DNA of 23,980 nucleotides, from positions 1 through 23,980 of the IMG/VR virus record IMGVR_UViG_3300028840_001133; one strand, given 5' to 3'. Source of the stretch: a virus. Below, in pieces: positions 21,894 through 23,980 of this stretch. The position numbers were made by a program, and so were the translations under genes. The notes below the pieces were generated by a model. That model had not been told where the DNA came from, ran no database searches, and saw only the letters and a list, made by a program, of their open reading frames with translations. Position 1 is the stretch's first letter. Each line of letters starts with the position of its first letter.

Positions 21894-22403
21894 ATGTATA
21901 CTTGTTGGAAATGTAATGGTACTGGTCTTGAGACTACTGAGGCTACTGGTCATATGGTTAATGGTAGGTTCGTTGTGGATGAAATTAATGAACAGGAAAT
22001 ATTTATCCCGAAGGAATTGATGTTGAAATATAAACTGTTCTATGAGTGTGAGCATTGTTGTGGTACAGGTGAGGTTGATTTTGTATCTTATGCTAATGGT
22101 CAACCGGTTAAGAACTCATCTTATGTTGAAGATTTTAGAGATGAGGAGGATCTTGATGATGTTATTATGTTTTTGGCTATTCATGGTGAGGATGCTGTTC
22201 CGGAGCATATTAGAACTATGAACAATAGAGAGCATAGATGGACTGCTATTAATAAATTTGTTAAGTCTGTATTGAAGTCCACGATGTTAGGTCGGCATGG
22301 ATATAACTTTGAAGTTATTAATGATGTAGATGATCTGTCTGTTTATCTTAATATCAGTGGTGCTATGGCTCATTATGTAAAAGAGAAGGAGCTTTATAAA
22401 TGA
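21894..22403 (+). CDS. Cys-rich protein 3, CxxCxG motifs plus a C-terminal domain
   Basis: The N-terminal 70 residues of this 169-residue protein repeat the plan of the two preceding ones: CWKCNGTG at 4-11 and CEHCCGTGEVDFVSYA at 52-67. The remaining 100 residues are a new, mainly helical, acidic domain (FRDEEDLDDVIMFLAIHGEDAVPEHIRTM, then TAINKFVKSVLKSTMLGRHG) without a motif I recognise. A GGGGAG site lies about 10 bases upstream, inside the end of the previous gene. Its TGA overlaps the next ATG (ATGA), so it is translationally linked to the HNH gene. Confidence 0.84.
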   Translation: MYTCWKCNGTGLETTEATGHMVNGRFVVDEINEQEIFIPKELMLKYKLFYECEHCCGTGEVDFVSYANGQPVKNSSYVEDFRDEEDLDDVIMFLAIHGEDAVPEHIRTMNNREHRWTAINKFVKSVLKSTMLGRHGYNFEVINDVDDLSVYLNISGAMAHYVKEKELYK

Positions 22404-23215
22404 CCCAATGGTTTGAGGATACTGACATACAATACAGGAGGATGTTATCTTACTATTCTAAAAGAAATAAAACCTCGTGTGCGTTGAATCAGTGTGCTTG
22501 TGGATGTGGTATGTACACTGTTAGAAACAATAAATATGTCAATGGTCATAACGCTAGAAAGAAGAAATGGTTTCCTAAAAAAGAGCTTCGATGTCAATGT
22601 GGTTGTGATCAAGTGATACCTTGGAAGAGACAACATCATTCTGGATATCCAAAGTATTTAGATGGTCATCATGTCCGTCTTAATAATCCAATGCACAGGA
22701 AAGATGTTAAAGCTAAAGTGAGTATTAAATTAAAGCGTAAATGGAGAAATCCCGAGTATAGACAACACCAGTCCGATATACACACTGGATATGTAATGCC
22801 CTTCGAACAGAGAAAGAAAATATCGTTGTCTAATACTGGGAAAGTGTTTAGTGAAGAGCATAGATTAAAGATTTCAGCTAACATGAGTGGTATGCGTAAT
22901 CATCAGTGGAAAGCTGATAAGGATAGATCTATTCAAGAGTATTGTACATCATGGAAGTTTATAGGGGCCGAAGTGATTAAAGAATACGGGTCTGTGTGTA
23001 ATAACCCGTACTGTGTTGGTAAATCTGATATAATAGTTCCTCATCATATAGACGGTGATAAAACTAACTGTCATTGGTCTAACTTGATACCGGTCTGTAA
23101 TTCTTGTAATCAGAAGGCCCATAATGGTATTATACCTCTTAATTATAAATATCTGAAAAGATTGTTTAAGAGAATAAAGAAGTATGGTTGGAATCCGGTA
23201 TTGATGTTTGAGTAA
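22400..23215 (+). CDS. Large HNH endonuclease with paired CxCGC modules and NUMOD3
   Basis: This 271-residue protein is probably a homing endonuclease. Two similar N-terminal modules, CACGCG ... YVNGHNAR (32-53) and CQCGCD ... YLDGHHVR (65-93), are likely small zinc-binding DNA-contact units. Then come NUMOD3-like repeats (MPFEQRKKISLSNTGKVFSEEHRLKIS), a CNNPYC pair, the HNH core VPHHIDGDKTNCHWSNL and the closing CNSCNQKAHNG. All core residues are present. The start overlaps the stop of the preceding gene (ATGA). It differs from the smaller HNH protein at 6904-7266 in length and N-terminal modules, so they appear to be independent insertions. The protein has no obvious ribosome site of its own and likely depends on coupling. 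Confidence 0.92.
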   Translation: MTQWFEDTDIQYRRMLSYYSKRNKTSCALNQCACGCGMYTVRNNKYVNGHNARKKKWFPKKELRCQCGCDQVIPWKRQHHSGYPKYLDGHHVRLNNPMHRKDVKAKVSIKLKRKWRNPEYRQHQSDIHTGYVMPFEQRKKISLSNTGKVFSEEHRLKISANMSGMRNHQWKADKDRSIQEYCTSWKFIGAEVIKEYGSVCNNPYCVGKSDIIVPHHIDGDKTNCHWSNLIPVCNSCNQKAHNGIIPLNYKYLKRLFKRIKKYGWNPVLMFE

Positions 23216-23287
23216 AGTCCCTCCGGTGTCAATACCTCTCCGATCTCAAGGTCCCTTCGATCTCAATACCTCTCCGATCTTTAGATT
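23214..23287 (+). repeat. Tandem repeats of about 17 bp before the second RHH gene
   Basis: CGATCT occurs at 23241, 23258 and 23275, each exactly 17 bases apart, and the 18-mer TCAATACCTCTCCGATCT occurs at 23229-23246 and 23263-23280. A degenerate half unit (CCCTCCGGTGTCAATA) precedes them. They end about 38 bases before the RHH start and may be its operators. Confidence 0.85.
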
Positions 23288-23324
23288 GGATAAAATAAAT
23301 AAAAAAGCAAAGGAGAAAGCAAAA

Positions 23325-23609
23325 ATGTCTGGAAAAAAAGAAGTTATGTTTACAGTAATGATGAGTGTGGAGTTTTATAATAGAATGAAGGATATTGCCT
23401 CGTTATTTGGTATAAGTATGTCTCAGATGGCAAGAGACGCTATTGAGGCTGATATGGATGTTAGAGAGGCTGATTTGTCTTCTAAGATTAATCAAGCTAA
23501 AAAAGATTATCAGAAAGTGGATAAATCGTTTATGGATGCTTTTATTGATATTGTTTCAGATAGAGTTTCCCAAAGAATGAATAATTCCAATGAGGAACCT
23601 AAATTATAA
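23325..23609 (+). CDS. Ribbon-helix-helix protein 2
   Basis: ATG 23325 is chosen because AAGGAG lies about 9 bases upstream. A longer frame from a TTG at 23208 would translate the tandem repeats, which makes it unlikely. The 94-residue product starts with a RHH-type unit: strand KKEVMFTVMMS (4-14), helix A (VEFYNRMKDIASLFG), turn ISMSQM, helix B (ARDAIEADM). A second, helical half (NQAKKDYQKVDKSFMDAFIDIVSDRVSQRM) may be an oligomerisation or partner domain. It differs from the 51-residue RHH protein, which lacks this half. Tandem 17-bp repeats lie before the gene, so self-regulation is plausible. Confidence 0.75.
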   Translation: MSGKKEVMFTVMMSVEFYNRMKDIASLFGISMSQMARDAIEADMDVREADLSSKINQAKKDYQKVDKSFMDAFIDIVSDRVSQRMNNSNEEPKL

Positions 23610-23641
23610 TAAAGTGGCTCAGAACCGCGAACAAAATAAAG

Positions 23642-23661
23642 AGTCGGATTGATCACCGACT
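23642..23661 (+). terminator. Candidate terminator hairpin after the second RHH gene
   Basis: AGTCGG (23642-23647) pairs with CCGACT (23656-23661), with an 8-base loop, and TTGTCATTTA follows. The T-run is short, so it is a weak or partial terminator candidate. Confidence 0.4.
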
Positions 23662-23673
23662 TGTCATTTAATA

Positions 23674-23762
23674 CTCCTTTTATGAACGGTGGGGATGATT
23701 AATTTCGTCCCCTAACCGCTCATAAGGGAAATATCATAAAATATCATAAATCATAAAAGGAG
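23674..23762 (+). promoter_or_regulatory. Leader with alternative pairing that can hide the ribosome site
   Basis: Two structures compete. A local hairpin pairs 23681-23685 (TATGA), 23687-23690 (CGGT) and 23691-23695 (GGGGA) with TCATA 23720-23724, ACCG 23715-23718 and TCCCC 23708-23712, around a 12-base loop. A long-range stem pairs CTCCTTTTATGA (23674-23685) perfectly with TCATAAAAGGAG (23751-23762). The second stem includes the AAGGAG of the gene starting at 23772. TATGA takes part in both. Between them lie short ATATCATAAA repeats (23731-23750). It may be a translational switch; the RNA effect is inferred. Confidence 0.5.
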
Positions 23763-23771
23763 ACCTACCAA

Positions 23772-23966
23772 ATGTATTTAAAATCCAAAGAACCATGTAA
23801 AAAATGTATAGTGGGGCCTATTTGTCGCACTGAATGTCATGAGTATTTCAAATATGAGGAGAATATTGCTATTAGACAACAATTCTACTCAATTTTGAAT
23901 CCATTAAAAGAGGCTACAGAACATATAATTGATATATCACAGGAGGTAAAAGGCAATGGAAGATAA
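23772..23966 (+). CDS. 64-residue Cys4 protein
   Basis: This protein has four cysteines at 9, 12, 18 and 22 (CKKCIVGPICRTEC) at its start, a likely small metal site, followed by an aromatic/charged helix (HEYFKYEENIAIRQQFYSIL) and a helical tail. Small phage proteins with a similar C-x2-C-x5-C-x3-C start occur in various phages, without a settled function. AAGGAG lies 9 bases before ATG 23772 and is part of the leader structure. The next gene probably begins inside it, at 23956. Confidence 0.78.
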   Translation: MYLKSKEPCKKCIVGPICRTECHEYFKYEENIAIRQQFYSILNPLKEATEHIIDISQEVKGNGR

Positions 23967-23980
23967 AATTATCAAATCTT
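23956..23980 (+). CDS. Start of the next rightward gene (partial)
   Basis: An ATG at 23956 follows AGGAGG by 9 bases, and its frame (MEDKIIKS) is open to the window edge. It overlaps the end of the 64-residue gene by 11 bases. The product cannot be named. Confidence 0.6.

Noticed and set aside
23208-23324. N-terminal extension of the second RHH gene from a TTG
   Set aside because: The extra codons translate tandem repeats, and a good ribosome site precedes ATG 23325.

Overview
The window is a piece of a low-GC, tailed double-stranded DNA phage or prophage with siphovirus-type virion genes. The virion genes occupy about 1-19856 on the minus strand in the canonical order: small zinc-ribbon protein, TerS, TerL, portal-MuF fusion, prohead protease, HK97-type capsid, connector, gp10-like protein, tail terminator, tail tube, tail chaperones G and G-T, tape measure, then lambda-type M, L, K, I and J tail-tip genes. 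Lambda-type M/L/K/I/J tips are most familiar from phages of Gram-negative bacteria, but the host cannot be read from this sequence. Shine-Dalgarno sites of the AGGAGG type are strong throughout, and many genes touch or overlap by 1-4 bases, as in one long late operon read leftward. No integrase, attachment site, tRNA or CRISPR array was seen.

Between the leftward operon and the rightward genes lies an intergenic block with one small ribbon-helix-helix (RHH) gene (19970-20125) and then about 1.08 kb without a credible gene (20126-21207). This stretch is highly structured. It has three 25-bp tandem repeats, 30-nt inverted repeats 881 bp apart outer edge to outer edge, a 48-nt hairpin built from six 8-nt units, AT-rich palindromes, further dyads and a sharp reversal of G/C strand bias at the hairpin. 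It may be a replication origin, a packaging (cos/pac) region or a control centre. Its position just upstream of the terminase genes fits any of these.

The rightward genes (21208 to the end) look like early or accessory genes. Three consecutive small proteins carry paired DnaJ-like CxxCxG motifs and appear to be diverged paralogues. They are followed by a large HNH endonuclease, a second RHH protein preceded by 17-bp tandem repeats, a 64-residue Cys4 protein preceded by an elaborate RNA-structure candidate, and the start of another gene.

Four themes recur. (1) The tail-chaperone gene G has a -1 frameshift signal (A_AAA_AAC, 6-nt spacer, stem-loop) leading into an uninterrupted T frame. (2) Small zinc-ribbon modules are unusually dense, including a matched pair with identical cysteine spacing in the T extension and in the gene just upstream of G. 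(3) Several leaders have hairpins that abut or include the ribosome-binding site, and two of them share an AGAGAACAAAA loop. (4) Two RHH genes each sit beside tandem repeats that could be their operators.
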